64,000 nt of DNA from CAVQBP01 sp963740945 (GTDB lineage Bacteria; Bacteroidota; Ignavibacteria; Ignavibacteriales; Ignavibacteriaceae): positions 27,586 through 91,585 of the forward strand of contig CAVUGE010000009.1 of assembly GCA_963740945.1 (NCBI GenBank), in the 5' to 3' direction. Shown in pieces: positions 37,925 to 44,619 of the stretch. The stretch's first letter is position 1. Each line of letters starts with the position of its first letter. Below the pieces are notes generated by a model. The model was not told the DNA's origin, did no database searches, and saw only the letters and a program-made list of their open reading frames with translations. The position numbers were made by a program, and so were the translations under genes.

Positions 37925-39999
37925 ATCTCATTCTCCATTTCCGGAATATCTGCAGTAATTGCTTCTACCATTGCATCAAACTCTTCCAAACGCCACCCCT
38001 GAAGGTCAATTGCATGGTTTGGACATGCGCTCACACAAACTCCGCATCCGTTACAGTTTGCGGCAGTAACCACCGCACGACGGATTGTTCTCCCATCCTC
38101 AGTAAAGTTCTCCATGCGGATCGTATCCTTTTGCGGACATACTTCCACGCACTCTCCCGTACCCTTACAGCGTTCAAGATCAATACTTGCAATGTAAGGT
38201 TCAAGGTCAACCTTCCCCCTGTTGAGCAGTATAGATACTTTTGTTGCAGCAGCTTCCCCTGCAGCACAGCTTTCCTGGATATTCATAGGAGCTTGGGCTG
38301 TTCCTGCTATTACTACTCCTGCAACAGCAGTTTCAACAGGGCGCAGCTTAGGATGTACTTCGAGCAGAAAACGGTCGCTTCCCGGTGCAATCTTAAATAT
38401 ATCGATCAAATCATCCACTTTATTCGGCATTATTCCAACTGCCAATACAACCAGGTCCACAGGAAGTTCTATCTCTTTTCCCCAGCTTAAATGATCTTTA
38501 ACTCTTACTGCAAGCGGATGCCCGTTTCCTTCTTCTGCTTTTAATACCTGAGGAATTTCTTCTCCGTTATAGCGAAAGAAAATCACTCCGTTCATCGATG
38601 CTTTTTGATAGTAATCTTCATGCTTTCTGCCGTATGTTCGAATATCCTGGTAAAGGTCATAAACATGTATATCCGGAAATTGTTTGCTGATGTTATTAAC
38701 AATGCTTAGGGTGGCTGTACAGCACACTCTTGAACAATATTCGTTTACTTTCCCGTCAGGCTGTGGTTTATGTACCCCTTCAATTTGACGGCTTCCTACG
38801 CAATGTATTACAGCCATACTCCTGATAGTACGTCCGTTCCATTTAAGCATTTTTTCAGTTATGCTGTCTTCCGATAAAAGACGTTCCAGCTGCGGCAATG
38901 TAATTACCTCAGGTAATTCGCCGTATCCAAATTCACCGTAATAAGGTTCATAAGGTTGAAACCCTGTAGCCATAACAACCGCACCGGCTTTTAATTCCAT
39001 ATCAACAGAAGGTTCTTCCAGATCTATATTATTATTTTTATCAGCCTTCAAACAATCCCCGCATTTTGTACAATGGTCCTTATCAATAACGGGGCTTAAA
39101 GGATAACATCCTTCATAAGGCCGGTAGATTGCTTTTCGATTTGTTATACCAAAGTTAAATTCATCCCGCACTTCCACAGGGCATACTGCAAAAGCTTCCT
39201 CTGCAGCGTCAAAATCTTTACTTACCCCGCGAGGTCTTTGCCGGATAATGATTTCAAAATTTCCTACATAACCTTTAGCAGAAACTACTTCGGCACCTGT
39301 ATATATGGAAATATTTGGCTCGCTAATAATTTTTTCAATCAAATCATACAAAAGAGTCCTTGCATCTTCATTAGAAGGGAATAGGTGGTTCCATTGACTC
39401 ACATGCCCGCCAAGGAAATGATTCTTATCAATTAGGGTTACTTTTAATCCTCGCCGTGCAATAGATAATGCTGATCGAAGTCCTGATATTCCTCCTCCAA
39501 TTACAAGTACATGTTTCTCCGCATTAAGGTGTATTGCATCTAATGGTTTCATTAAACGTGCTTTAGCTATACCGGCAGACATCATCCGGATAGCTTTTTC
39601 TGTTGCATCATCGGGGCATTCATGATGTACCCAGCTGTCCTGTTCGCGCAGACCTATATGTGTATATAAGTAGGGATTTAATCCAGCCCGTTCAACTGTA
39701 TTACGGAATGTCTGCTCATGCAGAAATAATGAGCAGGCGCCTACTACAACACGGTTTACACCATTTTCCTTTATATCATCTGTTATCAGCTTTTGCCCGG
39801 GATCCGAACACATAAACTGGTAATGCCGTGCTGCAGCTACATTAGGAAGCTTTGCGAGTGCATTAACCACATATTCGCAGCTTACAGTATCGCTTATATT
39901 TCCCCCGCAATTACAAACATACACTCCTATTTTCGGTTCATCCTTTTTAATATTGGGATTAGAAAGGTTATTGCCGGTATCTTTAAATTCTTTATCCAT
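37921..39999 (-). CDS. HdrA-like flavoprotein / QmoB-like large subunit
   Basis: A 692-residue cytoplasmic iron-sulfur flavoprotein of the heterodisulfide-reductase A / Qmo group. Residues about 25-165 form the N-terminal domain (IGVYVCNCGGNISDTVSCEY, VVGACSLFLHEQTFRNTVER). The FAD-binding Rossmann motif VLVIGGGISGLRSALSIARR with IDKNHFLGGHV lies at about 165-205. The NEYCSRVCCTATLS cluster motif and the flavin C-motif (AGTAQAPMNIQESCAAGEAA) follow. The last 90 residues are ferredoxin-like. Of its ferredoxin motifs, NCNGCGVCVSACPN is complete, but RCKGTGECVEVCPQ has Thr for the second Cys and HCTKCGDCLKADKN lacks the fourth Cys. It overlaps the first HdrA-like gene by 8 bp. It probably oxidises or reduces a soluble donor together with its partner subunits. 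Confidence 0.88.
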   Translation of the reverse strand: MDKEFKDTGNNLSNPNIKKDEPKIGVYVCNCGGNISDTVSCEYVVNALAKLPNVAAARHYQFMCSDPGQKLITDDIKENGVNRVVVGACSLFLHEQTFRNTVERAGLNPYLYTHIGLREQDSWVHHECPDDATEKAIRMMSAGIAKARLMKPLDAIHLNAEKHVLVIGGGISGLRSALSIARRGLKVTLIDKNHFLGGHVSQWNHLFPSNEDARTLLYDLIEKIISEPNISIYTGAEVVSAKGYVGNFEIIIRQRPRGVSKDFDAAEEAFAVCPVEVRDEFNFGITNRKAIYRPYEGCYPLSPVIDKDHCTKCGDCLKADKNNNIDLEEPSVDMELKAGAVVMATGFQPYEPYYGEFGYGELPEVITLPQLERLLSEDSITEKMLKWNGRTIRSMAVIHCVGSRQIEGVHKPQPDGKVNEYCSRVCCTATLSIVNNISKQFPDIHVYDLYQDIRTYGRKHEDYYQKASMNGVIFFRYNGEEIPQVLKAEEGNGHPLAVRVKDHLSWGKEIELPVDLVVLAVGIMPNKVDDLIDIFKIAPGSDRFLLEVHPKLRPVETAVAGVVIAGTAQAPMNIQESCAAGEAAATKVSILLNRGKVDLEPYIASIDLERCKGTGECVEVCPQKDTIRMENFTEDGRTIRRAVVTAANCNGCGVCVSACPNHAIDLQGWRLEEFDAMVEAITADIPEMENEI

Positions 40000-41326
40000 T
40001 AACTATTCTCTCCTCATACATCAAACCGGTTATACTATTATTGCGGACCTGAATATAAGCTGCTGCTTCAGATGCAGCCGCACTTGCAGTCATTATGCTG
40101 TCAACAATATCCATCGGTCCGGCAGCGGTTCCCGCAGCGAATATCCCATCCCGTTCTGTTACTGCAGGGTATACATTGCATGAAGGTATGTGAACAAATC
40201 CATCAATACCGGTTGTTACTCCGGTTATTGGTTCAGGATTCCATCCCGGAACCATACCTACCGAAAGCACTACGATATCATGTTTACGTTCAACCACTTT
40301 TGAGTTTTCATCAAACATTTCAACTCTTATGATAGGAGTCTGGTTTTCATCTTCAGTTATTCGTGCAGCCTTCCCTTTGATAAATTCAATCCCCATCGAT
40401 TTAGCACTCTGATAAAATTGTTCATACCCCTTACCGAATGACCGGATATCCATGTAATAAATAGTTATATCAGCCATAGGCAATGTACCTGACAGAAGCA
40501 TCGCCTGCTTTATTGCGTACATGCAGCAGACCCGTGAACAATAGGGAACACCGAGAGTCTGATCACGCGAACCGGCGCATTGAACATAAGCAATAGAGTT
40601 CGGCTGTTTACCATCTGATGGTCTAAGTACCCTTCCATAAGGTCCTGTAGGTGCCAGCAGCCTCTCCATCATTAAACCGTCTATTACATTGTGAAGCTTT
40701 CCCGAACCGTATTCTTTCTTTGCATTGTATGGAGTTACTTCATAACCTGTTGCCAGAATGATAGTCTTTGTTTCAATCTCAAAAAGCATTGCCTCCTGGT
40801 TGAAATCAATCGCATCTGCCGGACATTCCTGGATGCACTTGCCGCAAAAGATACAATTATCAATATCTATCATAGCCTTTTGAGGTACGGCTGTTGAAAA
40901 TGGAACATATATTACTTTGTGAGCTGTACGCCCGAACTCATTATCATTATCCGGTATATCCAGGGGACAAACTAGTTCACAGGATCTGCATCCTGTGCAG
41001 TCTTCTTCGCGTACATAGAGTGGTTTCTTCAAAACTTTTACTCTGAATCCATACGGAATTTCTGATACCTCATGCACATTGCTGTAGGTCAATAGTTTAA
41101 TATTTTCATGATGAGCAGCCGCCGACATTTTGGGAGTAGTGATGCAGCTGCAGCAATCTAATGTCGGAAATACTTTGCTCAGCCCGATCATTTTTCCCCC
41201 TATGCTGGGATTCTTTTCAACTAAAACTACACGGTATCCCTGGTCTGCAAGATCAAGTGCTGACTGCATTCCGGAAATCCCTCCTCCAATAACCAGTGAA
41301 TCTACCTGAAGTTTATCCTGTATCAT
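39992..41326 (-). CDS. HdrA-like flavoprotein / QmoA-like subunit
   Basis: A 444-residue iron-sulfur flavoprotein resembling QmoA. The FAD motif SLVIGGGISGMQSALDLADQ with LVEKNPSIGGKMIGLSKVFP occupies the N-terminus. TLDCCSCITTPKMSAAAHHE is the typical Cys-rich loop, and YCSRVCCMYAIKQAMLL the second. Two complete [4Fe-4S] ferredoxin motifs are present, DCTGCRSCELVCPLD and NCIFCGKCIQECPADAID, giving a wired flavin. The C-terminal flavin motif is GIFAAGTAAGPMDIVDSIMT. The start overlaps the MvhD-like gene stop by 4 bp. With the larger HdrA-like protein it forms a two-flavoprotein core as in Qmo complexes. Confidence 0.9.
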   Translation of the reverse strand: MIQDKLQVDSLVIGGGISGMQSALDLADQGYRVVLVEKNPSIGGKMIGLSKVFPTLDCCSCITTPKMSAAAHHENIKLLTYSNVHEVSEIPYGFRVKVLKKPLYVREEDCTGCRSCELVCPLDIPDNDNEFGRTAHKVIYVPFSTAVPQKAMIDIDNCIFCGKCIQECPADAIDFNQEAMLFEIETKTIILATGYEVTPYNAKKEYGSGKLHNVIDGLMMERLLAPTGPYGRVLRPSDGKQPNSIAYVQCAGSRDQTLGVPYCSRVCCMYAIKQAMLLSGTLPMADITIYYMDIRSFGKGYEQFYQSAKSMGIEFIKGKAARITEDENQTPIIRVEMFDENSKVVERKHDIVVLSVGMVPGWNPEPITGVTTGIDGFVHIPSCNVYPAVTERDGIFAAGTAAGPMDIVDSIMTASAAASEAAAYIQVRNNSITGLMYEERIVNG

Positions 41327-41760
41327 GCGTTACTCCCTGCTAATGTTCCCTGCAGATTAGCATGCCCTATTTCTTCAAGCAGGGTATTCATATTTTGAAT
41401 TTCGTTAAGAAAAGGACGTACGCAAACCGTACAAATAGCCGAAAGCCTGAGCCTCCTTGTATCAATATTCTCCTCTTTCATTAAACTGTATGTCTTATTA
41501 ATAATTTCTGCGGTTCTTTCCGATTCCCCCTTGTAAGGACTATCTGTACCACTGTACATTACGATAATTCCATCAATTCCTCTATTAAAAGCTTTTAAAT
41601 AAAACTCCGGTGGGAACATAGCCGCTGTCCTAATTGGCAGAATATAAGTATTTGGTGAATATTCTAAGTGAGACTGACCAGCTGCATCAGCTCCCCTGTA
41701 ACCACCTGATAAGGTAGCAAGAATCAATATTTTGTATTCTGGAGATTTCCCCTTTTTCAT
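41323..41760 (-). CDS. MvhD/FlpD-like hydrogenase iron-sulfur subunit homologue lacking the expected cysteines
   Basis: A 145-residue protein aligned by pattern to the MvhD/FlpD family, which normally carries a [2Fe-2S] cluster and delivers electrons to HdrA. Conserved family features remain: YRGADAAGQSHLEYSPNTYI matches the usual YxGADxAGxxRLQYPPN stretch, and PPEFYLKAFNRGIDGIIVM matches the helix-strand after it. However, the positions where the family has cysteines (before the YxGAD motif, in the strand before DPEFVLKAF, and in the GCHPGDCHY-like loop) are here LATLSGGY, IRTAAMF and YSGTDSPYKG. None of these has a Cys. Only two C-terminal cysteines (SAICTVCVRP) remain. It is the first gene of the tight operon, about 230 bp after tusA. 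It may have become a structural adaptor. Confidence 0.8.
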   Translation of the reverse strand: MKKGKSPEYKILILATLSGGYRGADAAGQSHLEYSPNTYILPIRTAAMFPPEFYLKAFNRGIDGIIVMYSGTDSPYKGESERTAEIINKTYSLMKEENIDTRRLRLSAICTVCVRPFLNEIQNMNTLLEEIGHANLQGTLAGSNA

Positions 41761-41793
41761 TACAAACCCTTTATTTTACTATAATATCAATTG

Positions 41794-41892
41794 GAGGGTG
41801 ACCAAAAAGTAATTTTCAAATTGAAAATCAGTGAAAATCTGCGTTATCAGTGTTCTATTTTTAAGAAAAATAATTACTTTTTGGTCACCCTC
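41794..41892. repeat. Palindromic intergenic element, GGGTGACCAAAAAGT family, copy 2
   Basis: GAGGGTGACCAAAAAGTAAT starts the element and its exact complement ends it (41872-41892), making a 21-bp perfect inverted repeat around an AATCAGTGAAAATCTGCG..CAGTGTTCTATTTTTAA core. It lies between tusA and the MvhD-like gene and may separate their transcripts. Just after it, near 41912, is a GGCTTTAGCC motif with a distant partner. Confidence 0.88.
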
Positions 41893-41992
41893 ATAAGAAA
41901 TAAAACAAATCACGGCTTTAGCCAAAAATAAGTGTAACTAAAGCCTTCTCAGCCAATGGAAATCTAAACTGCGAAAGTTGGTTTTATAAGTC

Positions 41993-42247
41993 CTATTTTT
42001 TTCGCCTTATAAAAATACGGTCATACCCGTCAGCAGTAACAATACCGAGAAATTCATGTCCTACTTTTTGACACCATGCTGGCATATCTCTTTTTGTATT
42101 CGTGTCGCCCGAACGGATTTCCAGTACTTCACCTATCTTTACTGTTCCGATACTTTTTTTAGCCTCAAGTAATGGACCCGGACATGCCATTGCACGTGCA
42201 TCTGCTGTTTTAGCAGGCTCTACCATTGTTAATTCTTCTGTTGTCAT
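41993..42247 (-). CDS. tusA: TusA-family sulfurtransferase / sulfur carrier
   Basis: An 84-residue small cytoplasmic sulfur carrier. The diagnostic motif ACPGPLLEAKKSI (Cys at about residue 22) binds a persulfide, and the rest (IGEVLEIRSGDTNTKRDMPA, then WCQKVGHEFLG) fits the TusA fold. A second Cys in PAWCQKVGH is common in TusA proteins tied to redox complexes and not tRNA thiolation. It is transcribed toward the Hdr/Qmo-like operon and follows an XRE-cupin regulator by 53 bp. The natural reading is a sulfur donor or acceptor for the downstream complex. tRNA 2-thiolation is less likely given the context. Confidence 0.9.
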   Translation of the reverse strand: MTTEELTMVEPAKTADARAMACPGPLLEAKKSIGTVKIGEVLEIRSGDTNTKRDMPAWCQKVGHEFLGIVTADGYDRIFIRRKK

Positions 42248-42300
42248 ATAATTTTCCTTTTATAAATTTTAGAAATTATTCTATTTGAAATAATATTCCC

Positions 42301-43005
42301 TTATTCATTCATAGTTTTCTGAAGTACCTCTGTAAAAAAATGATTTAGTGTCCTGTTATCGCGCGCATCGAGCGGACCAAATACCAGTATTGCCCGTGCC
42401 GGTACAGAATCTACATTTTGCCACCGGTGCGGTAAATGCGATTCAAAGAGTAAGCTGTCACCCGGCTCCAACAGGTAATTCATGTCTTCAATTGTATATA
42501 CAATTCGCCCGTTAAGGCAGAAGACAAATTCATGCCCGGTATGAACGATCGGATGAGTACCGCTATTAGCTCCCGGTTTCATTGTTACAACAAATGGTTC
42601 AATCGTCCTGTCTATAAGACCTCCCCCTAAATCTTCCAGTGTACCATGCGCAAATGCTGCGCCTCGTCTCTGGTTTGATTTAAAATAAGCGATACGGCTT
42701 TTAGGTGAACCATCTTCAAAAAATGTAGTTATAGGAACATCCAGTGCAGAAGCAAGCTGCAGTAAAGTAGATACACTCGGGGAAGTTTTATTATTTTGAA
42801 TCAGGCTTAAAGTATTTACAGCTAACCCGCTCTTTCTAGCTAAAGCCCTGATAGTCATCCCCTTTTTAACACACAATGCCCGCAATGCATTCCCAACATT
42901 TACTTCCTGACTCCTTATATTCTGCTTAATGTTTTGATTCAATCTCTTCCCCTTTTTCTCCCCTAATCGTAAGGAATTATCATTTTTACTCGAAGTAGCT
43001 TTCAT
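42301..43005 (-). CDS. XRE-family transcriptional regulator with C-terminal cupin domain
   Basis: A 234-residue DNA-binding regulator. Residues about 33-95 form the helix-turn-helix (ALCVKKGMTIRALARKSGLA, NTLSLIQNNKTSPSVSTLLQ). Residues about 120-230 form a cupin (TMKPGANSGTHPIVHTGHEF, FVFCLNGRIVYTIEDMNYLL, PGDSLLFESHLPHRWQN) with His and Glu in metal-ligand positions. The frame starts at 43005 with a lysine-rich 30-residue extension, and a start inside that extension is possible. Its location just upstream of tusA and the Hdr/Qmo-like operon on the same strand suggests it senses a small ligand and controls them. No operator was identified. Confidence 0.86.
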   Translation of the reverse strand: MKATSSKNDNSLRLGEKKGKRLNQNIKQNIRSQEVNVGNALRALCVKKGMTIRALARKSGLAVNTLSLIQNNKTSPSVSTLLQLASALDVPITTFFEDGSPKSRIAYFKSNQRRGAAFAHGTLEDLGGGLIDRTIEPFVVTMKPGANSGTHPIVHTGHEFVFCLNGRIVYTIEDMNYLLEPGDSLLFESHLPHRWQNVDSVPARAILVFGPLDARDNRTLNHFFTEVLQKTMNE

Positions 43006-43165
43006 AATATCTATTAATTACAACCATTATATTAGTAAAAATAATAGAAATATACAAGAATATAACTAATATATAATAACAATAATACTTATTATTTGTA
43101 CAATTATCACTTACCGTTGGATTTATCCAACGGATAACCCTCCCCCTCTCCTTACTAAGGAGAGG

Positions 43166-43244
43166 GGGCCGGGGGGTGAGGTTAAACTCAAAATATTGTG
43201 AGACATTATTATTACTCATTTAGACTTTTCACACAGCCTCTTTA
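43166..43244. repeat. Direct repeat, copy 1 of about 78 bp
   Basis: Begins GGGCCGGGGGGTGAGGTTAA and ends ACACAGCCTCTTTA. It recurs with one small difference (an A-run) at 44459-44537. The end of the downstream DNA-glycosylase gene (its last codons and TGA at 43229) lies inside this repeat. A GAGAGGGGG / CCCCCTCTC palindrome precedes it near 43142-43168. Confidence 0.8.
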
Positions 43245-43690
43245 TCCAACGGAGGCTCTCCTTTTTGAATTTCCCATTCTTCAATATCTCCTCTAACTAC
43301 CTTAAAGAGTGGATGAGGAGAAAATTTCTTAATCCTCATTAATTCAAGATATCTTTTATTATCGCGTGATTTAAGTTTTTGCAGCAAATGGTTAGCTTCA
43401 TAATCTAGTTGTCCCCTTGTTACCTTCAGATTTACAGGCTTAAAATCCAACCTGATTTTATTTTTATCGAACCGGTAGCCTCTTCTTAATGATTCCTGGA
43501 AAATTACAATCAAATATTGATTAATGTATTCGAGCGGATTACTTGCTTCCTTAAACCTGATTAACTGCGGATGATTTTTATATCCCCTGGTTTTCCCCTC
43601 AAGAACATGCTTTGCAAGCAGTGATTCCCTCCAGAGCGCAATAAGCCCTTTACTGTCAAGATATTTTGGATGTAATGACCAAAGCCTCAA
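43229..43690 (-). CDS. Pyrimidine-dimer DNA glycosylase family protein (Pyr_excise)
   Basis: A 153-residue protein matching the bacterial family related to T4 endonuclease V, which excises UV-induced pyrimidine dimers. The start MRLWSLHPKYLDSKGLIALW and RESLLAKHVLEGKTRGYKNH with PQLIRFKEASNPLEYINQYL are characteristic. HPLFKVVRGDIEEWE completes the usual C-terminus. The last residues (PPLDKEAV) and the stop codon are encoded by a repeat whose complement contains CACACAGCCTCTTTATCCAA, so the natural end has probably been replaced by repeat DNA. It is followed by the gcvH gene upstream on the same strand, with a 5-bp gap. Confidence 0.82.
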   Translation of the reverse strand: MRLWSLHPKYLDSKGLIALWRESLLAKHVLEGKTRGYKNHPQLIRFKEASNPLEYINQYLIVIFQESLRRGYRFDKNKIRLDFKPVNLKVTRGQLDYEANHLLQKLKSRDNKRYLELMRIKKFSPHPLFKVVRGDIEEWEIQKGEPPLDKEAV

Positions 43691-43695
43691 AATAA

Positions 43696-44076
43696 TTAAT
43701 GGCCGACTAATTCCCTATATTGTTCTGCATTTAAGAGATCACCCAATTCGGTTTCATTATTGAGTTCTATCTTAACCATCCATCCTAACCCGTAGGGATC
43801 GGAATTAACTTCTTCCGGTTTATCCGTTAACTCTTTATTTATTTCAATAATTTTTCCACTAACGGGTGCATAAATATCACTTACCGTTTTTACAGCTTCA
43901 ATTGTACCGAAGGATTCTCCTTTTTTTACTTCAACTTTATCAGCATCTATATCAATAAATACAACGTCCCCTAATTCTCCTTGTGCATAATCTGTAATGC
44001 CTATGGTTCCGATATTTTTCTGTACCGAAATCCACTCATGGTCTTTCGTATATTTTATATTTGTAGGGAAATTCAT
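43696..44076 (-). CDS. gcvH: Glycine cleavage system H protein
   Basis: The lipoyl carrier of the glycine cleavage system, shuttling the aminomethyl group between P, T and L proteins. The start is typical (NFPTNIKYTKDHEWISVQKN), followed by GTIGITDYAQGELGDVVFID. The lipoylation Lys is in SFGTIEAVKTVSDIYAPVSG (about residue 63). The C-terminus (NSDPYGLGWMVKIELNNETE, LGDLLNAEQYRELV) is also typical. Length 126 is standard. A GAGG ribosome-binding site lies 5 nt before the ATG. No gcvP, gcvT or lpd gene is in the window. Confidence 0.96.
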   Translation of the reverse strand: MNFPTNIKYTKDHEWISVQKNIGTIGITDYAQGELGDVVFIDIDADKVEVKKGESFGTIEAVKTVSDIYAPVSGKIIEINKELTDKPEEVNSDPYGLGWMVKIELNNETELGDLLNAEQYRELVGH

Positions 44077-44190
44077 TTAAACCTCAAAAAATTTATATCT
44101 GTTAAATTAAAGCAATTATTTTAATATGTAAAATAGTCAATTAGTTCTTCTATTGCATTTCACTTTTACTATCTATTGCCGTTCACTTTA

Positions 44191-44288
44191 GAGGCTGTGT
44201 GAAAATAGGGCTTTTTGAGAGTTTCAGCTTCGTTTTTGAGTTAAAATCGAAATATTTTTTCAAAAAAATTGAATTATCACACAGGCTC
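44191..44288. repeat. Inverted-ended intergenic element, GAGGCTGTGTGA arms
   Basis: GAGGCTGTGTGA (44191-44202) is mirrored with one mismatch by TCACACAGGCTC (44277-44288). The same arm also occurs in the direct repeats at 43.2 and 44.5 kb and in the gap at 4942. The interior is AT-rich. Apparent open frames across it on both strands are artefacts of the repeat. Confidence 0.7.
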
Positions 44289-44351
44289 TTTATCCAACGG
44301 ATATTATCTGAAACAAAGGTTAACACTGGACTTTTTAGTCCGGCCCCTCCC

Positions 44352-44459
44352 GAGAGTGACCAAAAAGTAATTTTCAAATTGAAAATCAGTGAAAATCAGT
44401 TAAAATCTGCGTCATCAGTGTTCTATTTTTAAGAAAATAATTACTTTTTGGTCACCCTC
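44352..44459. repeat. Palindromic intergenic element, GGGTGACCAAAAAGT family, copy 3, nested in a G-rich repeat
   Basis: Ends GAGAGTGACCAAAAAGTAAT and ATTACTTTTTGGTCACCCTC. The core again has AATCAGTGAAAATC and CATCAGTGTTCTATTTTTAA, here with AGTTAAAATCTGCG as in copy 4. The flanks (CGGCCCCTCCC to the left, GGGCCGGGGGG to the right) belong to a G-rich element, so this looks like one repeat inserted into another. The remaining gap to the accC gene carries a GGCTTTAGCC motif near 44581. Confidence 0.82.
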
Positions 44460-44537
44460 GGGCCGGGGGGTGAGGTTAAACTCAAATATTGTGAGACATT
44501 ATTATTACTCATTTAGACTTTTCACACAGCCTCTTTA
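44459..44537. repeat. Direct repeat, copy 2 of about 78 bp
   Basis: Second copy of the unit at 43166-43244 (GGCCGGGGGGTGAGGTTAAA to CACACAGCCTCTTTA). The 1.3 kb between the copies holds the DNA-glycosylase and gcvH genes. They are therefore bracketed by direct repeats. Confidence 0.8.
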
Positions 44538-44619
44538 GTGAACGGGTTTAGTGAACGGATAAGAAAGGAAAAGGAAAGAGGCTTTAGCCTCACGGATACC
44601 CAATAAATGAAGCAGCTTT

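Noticed and set aside
37888..38490. Open frames of up to 200 codons on the plus strand over the HdrA-like gene
   Set aside because: They are antisense shadows of a strong minus-strand coding gene, with Cys/Ser/His-rich translations and no domain pattern.
36019..41760. Canonical sulfate-reduction QmoABC locus
   Set aside because: aprAB, sat and dsrAB are not in the window, the MvhD-like part is split off and Cys-less, and TusA/DsrE plus a winged-helix gene are present. Calling it QmoABC would overstate it.
44183..44432. Small frames on both strands (64 and 77 codons) between gcvH and accC
   Set aside because: They run through the inverted repeats of the GAGGCTGTGTGA and CCAAAAAGT elements, so their length comes from the repeat, not from a gene.
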